Source of the DNA: Psychrobacter immobilis
GTDB taxonomy: Bacteria; Pseudomonadota; Gammaproteobacteria; Pseudomonadales; Moraxellaceae
Length of the DNA stretch: 64,000 nucleotides
Assembly (NCBI GenBank): GCA_904846265.1
Contig: CAJHAA010000008.1
Coordinates: 62,001-126,000 of the forward strand
Direction: 5' to 3'
Shown here: one piece after another, positions 28,149 through 37,647 of the stretch
Layout of the letters: each line of letters opens with the position of its first letter
Position numbering within the stretch: the stretch's first letter is position 1
Notes under the pieces: model-generated
What the model saw: only the letters and a program-made list of their open reading frames with translations
The model's database searches: none
Told to the model about the DNA's origin: nothing
Position numbers and translations under genes: made by a program

Positions 28149-28668
28149 AAGGTTTTCTCCGGGAAAATGAAATGATCAGTAGCAGCAAAAAAGGTTGAAA
28201 GCTGAGATTTCTCAGAATTCAACTAGTCTTAGTTACAGCTACTCAGCTTTCACGCATTCTATAGGATTTCTATATAAATAGAAATAGGCTGTACAATTAA
28301 GTAACAATAAAATTGTAAATAGTGCTTTACATCACTTATTCGTTATAATTTTTAATACAACGAGCCAAATTAATAGACGTATAATCAATGACATCACCCT
28401 ATTCTGATGACTTATTCGATGTCTTGATTTCTACTATGTTTTTAAGCATCTATTGTATCTATTAGGAGTTTAATAGTCATTAAATGTCTTGATTAGTGCA
28501 ATATCAAGAGCCTAGTAAAGTAGCATTCGTCAAAAATACTTTGGCACTACTTACGTATCAGAAATCGGATTTGATCAAAAAAATAAAGAATTGAGTCAAA
28601 ATTACACTATATAAAAAATCATCAATACGAGTAGCAATATATATATCGTATATTTGAGGAATGAAACA
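28149..28668. other. intergenic region between divergent lipoprotein and metallopeptidase genes
   Basis: About 520 AT-rich bp. The left part is the lipoprotein leader with the inverted repeats described at 28197-28251. The rest holds no ORF. Candidate TATA-like -10 boxes exist on both strands, but I could not pair them with good -35 boxes. Confidence 0.45.
28197..28251 (-). promoter_or_regulatory. alternative-pairing inverted repeats in the lipoprotein leader
   Basis: GAAAGCTGAG (28197-28206) can pair with CTCAGCTTTC (28242-28251), or its CTGAG part with the nearby CTCAG (28211-28215, loop ATTT). The two pairings exclude each other. The segment lies 50-100 bases before the lipoprotein start. 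Confidence 0.4.
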
Positions 28669-29559
28669 ATGAAATGGCAAGGTAGACGCGGCAGTTCCAA
28701 TGTGCGCACCAGTAGTGGTGGCGGCAAAATGATAGGCGGTGGTATCGGTGGAATTATTATTGCTGGCATTTTATGGCTGGTATTTGGGGTAAACCCAATG
28801 ACCGCTTTACAGACGGGTCAAGTAGTAGCAGGCGCTGGCAATAACAGTGCCGCTACCGAACCTGCGACAAGTAACGATCGAGATACGCAGTTTGTCAAAG
28901 TAGTCTTGGCTGATACTGAAGAAGTTTGGCATCAAATATTCAAAGAAGCAGGCAGCACCTATCAGGAGCCATCATTGATTCTCTTCAATGGTCAAGTTAG
29001 CTCAGCCTGCGGCAGTGCTAGCTCCGCGACGGGCCCATTTTATTGCCCAGGCGATCAGACTGTCTATCTAGACAAATCTTTCTTTGTAGAAATGCGCCAA
29101 AATCTCGGTATAACGGGTGATAAGCAAGGCTCTGGCGACCAAGATAATCAAGGTAAAGCGGGCGATTTTGCGCAAGCTTACGTTATTGCGCATGAAGTTG
29201 GTCACCACGTACAGACTTTGTTAGGCATCAGTCAGCAAGTTAATGAAGCCAGCCGTCAAGTCACTCGTGCACAAGCCAATAAGCTATCAGTACTACAAGA
29301 ACTACAAGCTGATTGTTTTGCTGGGGTTTGGGCACAACGTAACCAAGAGCGTGTACAGTTTTTGGAGGCAGGTGATATCGATGAGGCCATCAATGCCGCT
29401 GGTCAAATCGGTGATGATCGTTTAGCGCGTGCTAGCGGTGGAGCAGTCGTACCTGATAACTTTACCCATGGCACCAGTCAGCAGCGTGTTCAGTGGTTCA
29501 CTCGTGGTTTGGAAAGTGGCAACGTGCAGTCTTGTGATACTTTTAGCGGGGCATTATAG
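28669..29559 (+). CDS. ypfJ: YpfJ-family neutral zinc metallopeptidase
   Basis: A 296-residue membrane-anchored protein of the YpfJ type. The start MKWQGRRGSSNVR is typical of the family and is preferred over an upstream in-frame codon at 28654, since GAGGA is eight bases before this ATG. One hydrophobic segment (about 22-40) follows a Gly-rich stretch. The zinc motif HEVGH is at residues 175-179, with YVIAHEVGHHVQTLLG, and ELQADCFAGVWA supplies the third ligand. Conserved Cys pairs (SSACG, FYCPG) are present. Substrate unknown. Confidence 0.9.
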   Translation: MKWQGRRGSSNVRTSSGGGKMIGGGIGGIIIAGILWLVFGVNPMTALQTGQVVAGAGNNSAATEPATSNDRDTQFVKVVLADTEEVWHQIFKEAGSTYQEPSLILFNGQVSSACGSASSATGPFYCPGDQTVYLDKSFFVEMRQNLGITGDKQGSGDQDNQGKAGDFAQAYVIAHEVGHHVQTLLGISQQVNEASRQVTRAQANKLSVLQELQADCFAGVWAQRNQERVQFLEAGDIDEAINAAGQIGDDRLARASGGAVVPDNFTHGTSQQRVQWFTRGLESGNVQSCDTFSGAL

Positions 29560-29616
29560 TCATTATCGCTATGATATTTTAGCGTAGTAACTATCGCCTA
29601 AAAAAGGCGATCCAAC

Positions 29617-29648
29617 AAAAAGCCTGCAATATCGATTGCAGGCTTTTT
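29617..29648 (+). terminator. intrinsic terminator after the metallopeptidase gene
   Basis: AAAAAGCCTGCAAT and ATTGCAGGCTTTTT form a long perfect stem with T-runs. It also faces the convergent glycine-zipper gene. Confidence 0.9.
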
Positions 29649-29746
29649 GTATTTTAGAGCGTTTTAGGCATATTCAATAGATTTAAAATACACACAGTTG
29701 AAATGCTTAAAAACGGTCTTGATAGCACCAAGTAATCATTTAGCGA

Positions 29747-29986
29747 TTATCTGCTGTTGTTAAGAATGTAAGCACCAGCGCCACCTACTGCAGCACCACC
29801 AAGTGCGCCACGAGCGATGTCTTTGCTATCGCCGCCACTTCTAATAAGTGCACCAGCAGCAGCGCCGGCAGCAGCACCTTTAGCGGTATTGCTCAAGCCA
29901 CTATTGTAGCCATTAGTTGCACAGCCACCCATGATAAGGGCAGAGCTAGTAAGAGCAGTCATTGCGATAGTTTTAGCAAATTTCAT
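29747..29986 (-). CDS. small glycine-zipper lipoprotein
   Basis: A 79-residue protein. It begins MKFAKTIAMTALTSSALIMGGCAT, a lipoprotein signal with a GGC lipobox. Two Gly/Ala-rich zipper segments follow (AKGAAAGAAAGALI and ARGALGGAAVGGAGAYIL), as in 17-kDa surface antigen/OsmB-like outer-membrane lipoproteins. The ATG at 29986 is chosen over an upstream in-frame start at 30037 because the signal peptide then begins the protein. Structural role in the envelope is inference. Confidence 0.8.
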   Translation of the reverse strand: MKFAKTIAMTALTSSALIMGGCATNGYNSGLSNTAKGAAAGAAAGALIRSGGDSKDIARGALGGAAVGGAGAYILNNSR

Positions 29987-30470
29987 AGTATCACCTGTTA
30001 GGTTATCAAAATCAAAATACGATATTTTTATTACCACTAATTTTAATACCGATAGTAAGCTGTATTAAAATATTTGGGCAAGTATCTTAGAATAATCTAT
30101 TGTGCTACCGCAAGACATACAAAAGTCTGCATTAGTAAGGATTACATCAAGGATGTTAAATATCTCGAAAATTATACTGCTATCAACACGTGATAGCATA
30201 GTATATCTATACTGGCTCCTATACTAACCCAACTAATAATTTCTAGGCGTAGTAAAAGCGCTAAGCTTTGCAAATAGCCTGTAAAGGATGTTTCTCCACT
30301 GTATCGTTGGTAGGGGTTTTGCTTAGGGTTATTGTATTTGTATTGATAGTAAGCTAACTGTTTTTAAAAATAGTACTTTTGGCGTTTAATAGTGAGGTAT
30401 TAAGGTCTGTTCTCATTTTATTGCCATTTTTAAATTCAGGACATTCCGGAATATATAAAAAATGAATACA
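29987..30470. other. AT-rich region upstream of the glycine-zipper gene
   Basis: About 480 bp between the glycine-zipper gene and the rho terminator. A 9-bp inverted repeat TTTTAATAC/GTATTAAAA (30041-30049 and 30062-30070) lies 55-85 bp before the lipoprotein start and could be an operator. No ORF was found. Confidence 0.4.
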
Positions 30471-30474
30471 AAAC

Positions 30475-30503
30475 GAAAAGACCGCACGAATGCGGTCTTT
30501 TCT
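30475..30503. terminator. rho gene terminator
   Basis: AAAAGACCGCA and TGCGGTCTTTT with loop CGAA. The minus strand continues with T-rich sequence, ending rho transcription. Confidence 0.88.
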
Positions 30504-30552
30504 ACTTAAGTTGCTTATCTATTGAGTCTGGCAAAGCAACACGGAATTAGAA

Positions 30553-31821
30553 CTAGTTCTGTGATTTACGCTTCATCTGTTCAAAGAATTCATCATTGGT
30601 TTTCGCTTCTTTTAAGCGATCCAGCAAGAACTCAGTGGCTTGTACACCATCCATCGGCTGTAATAGCTTGCGTAGAATCCAAACCTTGCGCAGTTTGTCT
30701 TCATCAAGCAGACGCTCTTCACGGCGTGTACCAGATTTTTTGATATTAATCGCAGGGAAGACACGTTTTTCAGCCAGATCGCGCTCAAGCGTAATCTCTT
30801 GGTTACCAGTACCTTTGAACTCTTCAAAGATAACGCTGTCCATTTTACTACCCGTATCGATAAGCGCACTGGCAATAATGGTCAAACTGCCACCTTCTTC
30901 AACATTACGAGCAGCACCGAAGAAGCGTTTTGGGCGCTCTAACGCATTGGCGTCTAGACCACCGGTTAACACTTTACCTGACGACGGAATAACTGTGTTA
31001 TAAGCACGCGCCAAACGAGTAATCGAATCCAGTAAAATAACCACGTCTTGTTTGTGCTCGACCAAACGTTTGGCTTTTTCGATAACCATTTCAGCGACTT
31101 GTACATGACGCTGTGGCGGCTCGTCAAAGGTAGAGGCAACCACTTCACCGCGTACCGTACGTACCATTTCGGTGACTTCTTCTGGACGCTCATCAATCAA
31201 TAGGACAATTAAGTAGCATTCAGGATTGTTACGAGTGATCGACTGCGCAATGGTCTGTAGCAGCATCGTTTTACCCGCTTTTGGCGGTGCGACGATGATA
31301 GAGCGTTGACCTTTACCAATCGGCGCGATTAGGTCGATGATACGACCCGTCAGATCCTCAGTGGTGCCGTTACCAAGCTCGAGTTTTAAATGCTCAGTTG
31401 GGAATAGGGGTGTCAGGTTTTCAAAGATAAGCTTATGACGTGAGCGATCTGGGGTATCAAAGTTGATTTCGCCAACTTTCAATAACGCAAAATAACGTTC
31501 AGAATCTTTTGGTGGACGAATCGTACCAGCGATACTATCACCCGTCTTCAGACTAAAGCGGCGAATTTGGCTAGGGCTGACATAAATGTCATCAGGACCG
31601 GCTAAGTATGAGCCTTCTGATGAGCGCAAAAAGCCAAAACCATCCGGAAGAACCTCAAGTACGCCGTCACCATAAATGGCTTCACCGTTCCGCGCATGGG
31701 TTTTTAGGATAGCAAAGATGATGTCTTGTTTACGGCTACGCGCCATATTATCAAGACCCATTTCTTTGGCGATAGCCAATAGCTCAGCGATTGATTTTTT
31801 CTTTAATTCAGTAAGATTCAT
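30553..31821 (-). CDS. rho: transcription termination factor Rho
   Basis: Hexameric RNA-dependent ATPase that ends transcription. The 422-residue protein has the N-terminal helical domain ([20 protein letters not shown]), the cold-shock-like RNA-binding fold with [15 protein letters not shown], Walker [12 protein letters not shown], Walker [18 protein letters not shown], and the Q/R-loop regions up to [20 protein letters not shown]. Length and motifs match E. coli Rho (419). A long leader of about 350 nt from a strong promoter suggests autoregulation, as known for rho in other bacteria. Confidence 0.99.
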   Translation of the reverse strand: MNLTELKKKSIAELLAIAKEMGLDNMARSRKQDIIFAILKTHARNGEAIYGDGVLEVLPDGFGFLRSSEGSYLAGPDDIYVSPSQIRRFSLKTGDSIAGTIRPPKDSERYFALLKVGEINFDTPDRSRHKLIFENLTPLFPTEHLKLELGNGTTEDLTGRIIDLIAPIGKGQRSIIVAPPKAGKTMLLQTIAQSITRNNPECYLIVLLIDERPEEVTEMVRTVRGEVVASTFDEPPQRHVQVAEMVIEKAKRLVEHKQDVVILLDSITRLARAYNTVIPSSGKVLTGGLDANALERPKRFFGAARNVEEGGSLTIIASALIDTGSKMDSVIFEEFKGTGNQEITLERDLAEKRVFPAINIKKSGTRREERLLDEDKLRKVWILRKLLQPMDGVQATEFLLDRLKEAKTNDEFFEQMKRKSQN

Positions 31822-32170
31822 AGATAGGTCATTAGCAATTGATCAGATGAGAGATGCCATTAGCAGCACAAGTCATGACAGTGATTAAAACAACGATAGT
31901 ATGGTGATAGAGGGTGCGTGCACAGAGCTGGATTTATGTAGTTTGGATATTACGTGTTAGCTTATATACGAATTGCAATCGTTTATGCAAGGTAATAAGA
32001 AATAAGGATAAAGAAGTCTACATAAGAGTCTGCGTCAAAAACTCAATATCAGTAATTGTGTTTAGTCATTTCGTTCAGCAATGGTGTTTATAACGACGAT
32101 TGTGTTTTTGTTGATAAACACGAGGAGAATAGCGATAAGACAGTTAGGAAAACCGTTAGTTTTCTGTTGT
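31822..32170 (-). promoter_or_regulatory. long rho 5' leader
   Basis: Between the promoter at 32177-32206 and the rho start lies a leader of about 350 nt without a convincing ORF. It contains short hairpins, for example GAAAAC-CGTTA-GTTTTC (32148-32164) and GTGTTT..AAACAC (32102-32121). A second weaker promoter may lie within it. Attenuation by Rho itself is the family expectation. Confidence 0.5.
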
Positions 32171-32176
32171 CAGCAG

Positions 32177-32206
32177 ACTATACGGTCTTCACAATAGTAT
32201 TGTCAA
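32177..32206 (-). promoter_or_regulatory. rho promoter
   Basis: On the minus strand: TTGACA (plus 32201-32206), an 18-base spacer and TATAGT (plus 32177-32182). A near-consensus sigma-70 promoter placed just downstream of the trxA terminator. Confidence 0.75.
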
Positions 32207-32258
32207 TAAATTTTGCCAAAAAAGTCGTCTAATTGAGTTTTTTGCATAAAAAACAAGC

Positions 32259-32297
32259 AAAAAAGCCACTATCTACGTTAGATAATGGCTTTTTCGA
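32259..32297 (-). terminator. trxA terminator
   Basis: AAAAAAGCCA-C-TATCTA and TAGATA-A-TGGCTTTTT form a long stem with one mismatch and loop CGT. T-run on the minus strand. Confidence 0.85.
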
Positions 32298-32347
32298 CGG
32301 TGTTGCTGTCTCTTTAGAATGCTTATGCAAAACGAGCAAGTCTCAAC

Positions 32348-32674
32348 TTAGAGATGCTTGTCTAACACTTTTGCCAATTCAGCTTTTGGCTGTAGACCCA
32401 TCACTGAGTCAACTTTTTCGCCATCTTTAAAGACAAATAGTGTTGGGATATTACGGATACCAAAACGGCTGGCTGCTTGTGGGTTGCTATCCACATCAAC
32501 TTTGACGATTTTAACTTTGCCTTGGTACTCAGTGGCTAGATCTTCTAAAATAGGGGCGATTGCTTTACAAGGACCACACCATGCTGCCCAGAAGTCTACC
32601 AATACTGGCACATCTGATTGCAATACGTCTTTGTCAAAGTCGGCATCGGTAGTATGTAAAATAAGGTCTGACAT
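32348..32674 (-). CDS. trxA: thioredoxin
   Basis: Small dithiol reductant. The 108-residue protein has the active site WCGPCK with Cys33 and Cys36, [18 protein letters not shown], the conserved cis-Pro region [14 protein letters not shown], and length as in E. coli (109). It stands beside rho on the same strand, the well-known trxA-rho neighbourhood, with its own promoter and terminator. Confidence 0.99.
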   Translation of the reverse strand: MSDLILHTTDADFDKDVLQSDVPVLVDFWAAWCGPCKAIAPILEDLATEYQGKVKIVKVDVDSNPQAASRFGIRNIPTLFVFKDGEKVDSVMGLQPKAELAKVLDKHL

Positions 32675-32786
32675 AATTTATCTCTCTTGTTTTATTATTT
32701 CTATCGCCATCCATCAACCAATATATTTGTTGCATAATAGAATGATGGGTGACCAAAGAAGCGTTTAGAAGTGGTTAAAATGTGCC

Positions 32787-32815
32787 ATTATATTAACATG
32801 TTTGCTCAGGGTTAA
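32787..32815 (-). promoter_or_regulatory. candidate trxA promoter
   Basis: On the minus strand: TTAACC (plus 32810-32815), a 17-base spacer and a perfect TATAAT (plus 32787-32792), about 110 bp before the trxA start. The remaining plus-strand sequence to 33043 shows no other feature. Confidence 0.55.
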
Positions 32816-33043
32816 CAGATGCAGGCTGGTTAAATTGTTTAACAATTACGATTAGCACAATAAATCGACACATAACGACACAGGCATGGTTTTATCTGTC
32901 ACTTGATAATCCTGTCTGTGTCTTTTGCTCAAAAATAAGCGGTTTATAACACTATATCTATACTCTAATATCTACCACTTAAGACAGCTTTCATATGCAA
33001 GCTCATTAATCATTCAAGCCCCTTTATATAAGTGCCCATTTTT

Positions 33044-33757
33044 ATGCCTTTTACTGCTGAAGAAGTCAACGCCCTCAATGCTCAAGAAAACGCCTATCCG
33101 CTTGAGTTTTTTCAAGCATTTGCGCAACAGATTACTGTCTACGAAGATGATGATATTTGGGTGGTTGATAAGCCTGTAGGTCTGTTGAGTGTCGATGGCA
33201 AAACGCTCAAGGTCAGTTTGCTGGCGAGACTTGAGCGTGCCACTCCCGCAGTCAAGCTGATTCATCGTCTGGATATGGATACCTCAGGGCTGCTCATTTT
33301 TGCCAAGAATGCCGAAGCGCAAACCCATATTAGTAAGCAATTCATTGAACGTTTGCCACAAAAAAAATATCAGGCACGCGTCTTTGGAGAGTGGGAGCGT
33401 GTCGGCGCAACGGGTGAGATATCCGTACCAGTGCGCTATGAGCCGGAGATGAAACCGCGCCATATCGTCGATCCTAGCTGGTCAAAGCATGCCTTAACTT
33501 TATATGAAGTTATCAGCCATGAGCAATGCAACGGTCAGACAGTCACGCGCGTAATGCTAAAGCCGGTCACCGGTCGTAGTCATCAGCTGCGCGTCCATAT
33601 GGTGCATGTTGGTCATGTGATGATTGGCGATCCTATTTATGCAGAAGGTACGGCTTTAGCGATTGCACCAAGACTTAATCTCCATGCTCAGCAATTGCGT
33701 CTCAAGCATCCTACGCTTGGTGCGTGGATGGATTGGGAAAGCCCAAGCCCTTTTTAA
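33044..33757 (+). CDS. RluA-family pseudouridine synthase
   Basis: Isomerises uridine to pseudouridine in rRNA or tRNA. The 237-residue protein has the motif HRLDMDTSGLLIFAKN with the catalytic Asp, IWVVDKPVGLLSVDG before it, and VTGRSHQLRVHMVHVGHVMIGDPIY after it. There is no N-terminal S4 domain, so it belongs with RluA or TruC-like short members rather than RluC/D. Target site unknown. The ATG at 33044 is preferred over the GTG at 33032, though no clear ribosome site is seen. The monooxygenase gene follows after about 50 bp. Confidence 0.9.
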   Translation: MPFTAEEVNALNAQENAYPLEFFQAFAQQITVYEDDDIWVVDKPVGLLSVDGKTLKVSLLARLERATPAVKLIHRLDMDTSGLLIFAKNAEAQTHISKQFIERLPQKKYQARVFGEWERVGATGEISVPVRYEPEMKPRHIVDPSWSKHALTLYEVISHEQCNGQTVTRVMLKPVTGRSHQLRVHMVHVGHVMIGDPIYAEGTALAIAPRLNLHAQQLRLKHPTLGAWMDWESPSPF

Positions 33758-33810
33758 ATGAATTTATGCCAAATTTTTTAAACCCATCATGCAAAAACAA
33801 GGAACGTATT

Positions 33811-35436
33811 ATGCTTGATATGACGGCAGCCAAACAGGCAGTTAAGAAACGCTTCAAAGCTCAATCGGCACTCTCAGACACACCAGTGGATTATGAAATA
33901 CTGATTATCGGTGCAGGAATTGCCGGTATTGGTATGGCGTGCCGATTGCAGCAGCAAAAACACAAAGGACTGTTTGGTCATAAAAATCCAAGTAAGCAGA
34001 AACGCAAATCATCAAAGCAACAGCAGAAAAGTGCACAGCGATTTTTGGTGTTAGAAAAACGAGCAGATTTGGGTGGTACATGGGATTTATTTACCTATCC
34101 TGGCATCCGCTCTGACTCTGATGCCTTGACGTTTGGCTACAGTTTCAGACCATGGCTAAATCACAGGATTTTGGCAAAAGGCGGTGATATTAAAAACTAT
34201 ATTGCTGATACGGCGCGTGAGTTTGGTATCAGCGAACATATTCGCTATCAGCACGAGGTGCAGCAGCTGTCTTGGTCAAGTAGCCATCAACAATGGACGG
34301 CGATGGTAAAAAATCATGCCAGCGGTGAGGTGTTTACGGTAACGGCAAAGTTCGTCGTTGGCGCCACGGGTTACTACGATTATGAGCAAGGTTATCGTCC
34401 TTCTTTTAATAAAGAAGCAGATTTTCAAGGTGAAATCATCCATCCGCAGCATTGGCAAAATGTGGATTATGACGATAAGAAGGTAGTTATTATCGGTAGC
34501 GGTGCCACAGCGATGACATTGCTGCCAGCTTTGGTGGATGAAAAAGGTGGGCAATGCGCGCGTCACGTCACTATGTTACAGCGTTCTCCCACGTATGTGG
34601 CAAGTGTACCGGGCGATGATTATACGCTTGATTGGCTAGCAGGTAAATTTTCACCGTTGTCAAAAGAGCAAGCTTATACGCTGCTGCGTACTCGTAATGT
34701 ATTGATTCAACAAGGTACTTATCGAGCGGCTATATTGGCACCCAAGCTTATGAAAGCGTTATTAAAACGCGGTGTCAAAACAGAGCTAAAGGGTAGCGGT
34801 ATCGATGTGGCGCATTTTGTACCGGACTATAATCCTTGGGACCAGCGGATATGTGCGGTGCCAGACAGTGATTTATTCAAAGCATTGCATGGCAAACGCG
34901 CCAGCGTCGTCACCGATCAAATCAGCCATTTTACCAAGACGGGCATCATGCTCGAATCGGGTAACTCTCTCGATGCTGATATAATCGTCACAGCGACAGG
35001 ACTAAAGCTACAGATGCTCGGCGGTGCCAAAGTATATATTGACGGGCAGGCGATAGATATTGGTTCGCGCATGACTTATAAAGCGGTCATGATTGAAGAT
35101 ATACCAAATATGGTGGCACTGTTTGGTTATACCAACGCCTCATGGACGTTAAAAATCGATTTGGCGTGTCAGTATGTGATGCGACTGCTGGGCTATATGC
35201 ATCAGCATCGCTATCAAGTGGTATTGCCACAAGCACAGACTAAAGATGCCAAAGCGCTTACGCAGACAGATACAGTGATGGGCGCGCTATCGTCAGGATA
35301 TGTCAAGCGCGCTCAACATGAGCTACCCAAGCAAGGCGATATATATCCTTGGCGGGTGACAAACAACTATCTAAGCGACCGCATCATGATCAAACATCGC
35401 AAAATAAAAGATGATTGGTTACGTTTTAGTCGTTAA
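33811..35436 (+). CDS. class B flavin monooxygenase (Baeyer-Villiger/FMO type)
   Basis: FAD- and NADPH-dependent oxygenase of 541 residues. Seen: the FAD motif GAGIAG (34-39); GTWDLFTYPGIRSDSDA typical of the class; the fingerprint FxGxxxHxxxW complete at F205 to W215; and the NADPH motif GSGATA (229-234). The substrate is unknown; ketone or hydrocarbon oxidation is a family guess. The start at 33811 has AAGGAA six bases upstream; the frame is open further left. Odd: a Lys/Gln/Ser-rich insertion at about residues 50-77 sits in the first Rossmann unit, before the second strand FLVLEKR. Confidence 0.9.
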   Translation: MLDMTAAKQAVKKRFKAQSALSDTPVDYEILIIGAGIAGIGMACRLQQQKHKGLFGHKNPSKQKRKSSKQQQKSAQRFLVLEKRADLGGTWDLFTYPGIRSDSDALTFGYSFRPWLNHRILAKGGDIKNYIADTAREFGISEHIRYQHEVQQLSWSSSHQQWTAMVKNHASGEVFTVTAKFVVGATGYYDYEQGYRPSFNKEADFQGEIIHPQHWQNVDYDDKKVVIIGSGATAMTLLPALVDEKGGQCARHVTMLQRSPTYVASVPGDDYTLDWLAGKFSPLSKEQAYTLLRTRNVLIQQGTYRAAILAPKLMKALLKRGVKTELKGSGIDVAHFVPDYNPWDQRICAVPDSDLFKALHGKRASVVTDQISHFTKTGIMLESGNSLDADIIVTATGLKLQMLGGAKVYIDGQAIDIGSRMTYKAVMIEDIPNMVALFGYTNASWTLKIDLACQYVMRLLGYMHQHRYQVVLPQAQTKDAKALTQTDTVMGALSSGYVKRAQHELPKQGDIYPWRVTNNYLSDRIMIKHRKIKDDWLRFSR

Positions 35437-35470
35437 GGTCGCTTGGTTACAGTCGTTTGTTAAATGTTTT

Positions 35471-36412
35471 TTAATGGCTATTAATAAAATCAGCAACTTG
35501 TTTGCTTAAGATCTGCCACAAGGTTTCTTGGGCGCTTTTGCTGCCCCACGCATTATGCGGGCTAAATATAACGCGCGGATGCTTGGCAACGGTCAATAAA
35601 GGGTCGTCAGCGGTGATGGGCTCTTGCTCAAACACATCGCTGGCGTAGCCGATGATTTGCTCATTGTTAATGGCGTCAGTCAGCGCTTGGCTATCCACGA
35701 TGCTACCACGGGCGACATTGACGATGAGCGGTTGTTTGACCATTTTTGCTAAAGTATCTGCATTAATCAGGTGCTGAGTTTTCTCGTTTAATGGGCAATG
35801 CAGGCTCAGTACATCAGACTGTGCCAGTACGTCGTCAAACGCGGTATAGTCGTCATTGCGCGGTGCGCGTCCTTGCTGCTCCGCCCATAATACTTTCATC
35901 CCAAAGGCACGAGCAATGTCGGTCACGCGTTTGCCAATAGTGCCAATGCCAATAATACCTAGTGTTTTATCTTCTAAATCTATTAGCGGAATATCCAGTA
36001 GGCAAAAATTACCGTTTGCTTGCCATGTGCCATCAGCGACTTTTTGATGATAATAAATACCCGCGCGCATGGCGTTGAGCATGAGCATAAAGGTATGTTC
36101 GGGAACACTTTTGACTGCATAACCTGCGACATTATAAAGCGCCACATGGTGCTCAATACAAGCGTCTTGATCGACGTTGTTCATACCAGTAGCGGTCAGT
36201 TGAATGAGCTTGAGCTTGGGCAATTTACTTATCACTTCAGCGCTGATTTGCACTTTATTGGTAATAATGATGTCGGCGTCTTTGCAGCGCTCTACAATAA
36301 CAGCAGTATCTTTTGGGGTATCATCATAAGTGAGGTAGTCGCTGATGCCTGCTGGGGCTGGCAAGTCGATGCCATCAGAAAAAGTGCCTTTATCTAAAAA
36401 AACCGCGCGCAT
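35471..36412 (-). CDS. D-2-hydroxyacid dehydrogenase (glycerate dehydrogenase-like)
   Basis: NAD-dependent enzyme of the 2-hydroxyacid dehydrogenase family, 313 residues. Seen: the Rossmann motif TLGIIGIGTIGKRVTDIARAFG; the catalytic Arg in PLIVNVARGSIVD, Glu in SDVFEQEP and His in RVIFSPHNAWGS; and substrate-binding TATGMNNVD. It resembles hydroxypyruvate reductase/HprA, which would act in serine or glycine metabolism; the exact substrate is not provable here. It converges on the monooxygenase gene. Confidence 0.88.
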   Translation of the reverse strand: MRAVFLDKGTFSDGIDLPAPAGISDYLTYDDTPKDTAVIVERCKDADIIITNKVQISAEVISKLPKLKLIQLTATGMNNVDQDACIEHHVALYNVAGYAVKSVPEHTFMLMLNAMRAGIYYHQKVADGTWQANGNFCLLDIPLIDLEDKTLGIIGIGTIGKRVTDIARAFGMKVLWAEQQGRAPRNDDYTAFDDVLAQSDVLSLHCPLNEKTQHLINADTLAKMVKQPLIVNVARGSIVDSQALTDAINNEQIIGYASDVFEQEPITADDPLLTVAKHPRVIFSPHNAWGSKSAQETLWQILSKQVADFINSH

Positions 36413-36530
36413 GGTTATTCCTTATTAAATAGTTATTTTAAAATGATTTTAATAATGATCGACTTAATGTAGCACGTTGGTGATTTTAGTCAAAAAGGTC
36501 GTCAAAAAATCCATCAAAAAAGTACAAAGC

Positions 36531-36566
36531 AAAAAACCTCTACTTCAATATTGAAATAGAGGTTTT
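36531..36566 (-). terminator. terminator after the response-regulator gene
   Basis: AAAACCTCTA and TAGAGGTTTT enclose an inner TTCAATATTGAA palindrome, with T-runs on both strands. It ends the two-component operon. Confidence 0.85.
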
Positions 36567-36611
36567 GTTGATTGAGACGGTAGTCTTTTGTGCTTATTCG
36601 GTTTTATGGAC

Positions 36612-37568
36612 TTATAAAGAGAAACGCTTACGCAATTTGCCAATAAGGCTACGTACGCGACTGCTCAAATCAATACGCACATCGTTTTCAGGGTCATGCT
36701 CGACTTCATAGCGTTTGACCAAGTCAGGGCTAGCTTTTAGCTTCGCATGATGCTGAAATGCACGGTTGACGCTAATCTCAAGCAGGCTGGCGCGCATCGG
36801 TTTCGGCAAGCAGCGATAGACCTGACCTTTATTAATCAAATCAATCAGCAAGCCAGCGTCTTGAAATTCAGTCTGTACCAAAACCACTAAATGCGGCGCA
36901 TCTTGTTTTAAGGTAAAGATAATCGGCGCGATATTCTCACCACTGACATTGATATCGGTGATACAAACACCGATATCTTCATTCGCCAAGTAATCGTACG
37001 CTTCTTCTAAACTCTCAGCGTGCAGTACTTTATAACTGTGAGAAAATTGCTTACGTATTTGCTCAATCAACTCATTGGTTTCATCGATCACTAGCAGCGT
37101 TTGCTTATTACCTGAACTGTCGAATTGATCGGCATCTTCGTCTGGATTATAGGTCAAGGCGATTTCGGTAGCACGTCCGACCACAGTGATCAGCTCTTCA
37201 GATTTACAAGGCTTAGTCAAATAACGATAAATCTCACCATCGTTAATAGAGCCAATAATGGCGTTTAAATCGGCATAGCCCGTCAATAAAATACGCATGG
37301 TGGACGGTGAGACATCTTTTACTTCGCGTAAAATATCCACACCGACTCGCTCAGGCATCCGCTGGTCACTGACTGCCACGTGTACATGGTTGTTCTTGAT
37401 ATAGTCAATATACTCAGTTGGGTCGGTGGTGATAAACACATCATGGGTCTTACGAAACAGCAGTTTCATAGACCGTAAAATGCGTTGTTCATCGTCGATA
37501 AATGCCAACTTCGGCTTTGATTCAGCGCTGGTTTCAACTGTGGTTAAGTCATTTTCTAATTCATTCAT
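36612..37568 (-). CDS. response regulator with two receiver domains
   Basis: A 318-residue protein. REC1 (about 18-135) has Asp25-Asp26, the phosphoacceptor Asp68 (AVSDQRMPE) and Lys119 (YLTKPCK). REC2 (about 156-275) keeps Asp162-Glu163, Asp205 (ITDINVSG) and Lys256 (CLPKPMR). Both could be phosphorylated. No DNA-binding, GGDEF or other output domain follows; the C-terminus is a basic tail of about 40 residues. It lies 79 bp after the kinase gene on the same strand and is its probable partner. The output is unknown; protein-protein signalling is likely. Confidence 0.88.
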   Translation of the reverse strand: MNELENDLTTVETSAESKPKLAFIDDEQRILRSMKLLFRKTHDVFITTDPTEYIDYIKNNHVHVAVSDQRMPERVGVDILREVKDVSPSTMRILLTGYADLNAIIGSINDGEIYRYLTKPCKSEELITVVGRATEIALTYNPDEDADQFDSSGNKQTLLVIDETNELIEQIRKQFSHSYKVLHAESLEEAYDYLANEDIGVCITDINVSGENIAPIIFTLKQDAPHLVVLVQTEFQDAGLLIDLINKGQVYRCLPKPMRASLLEISVNRAFQHHAKLKASPDLVKRYEVEHDPENDVRIDLSSRVRSLIGKLRKRFSL

Positions 37569-37647
37569 GATGATATCCTTATGATGATGAATAATAGTCG
37601 TTAAATATCTAAATATGTTCTACGTCATAGAGCAGCTGATCCAGCGC

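Noticed and set aside
30596-31003. 135-codon plus-strand ORF opposite rho
   Set aside because: Antisense shadow of the highly conserved Rho core; Ser/Arg composition typical of such shadows.
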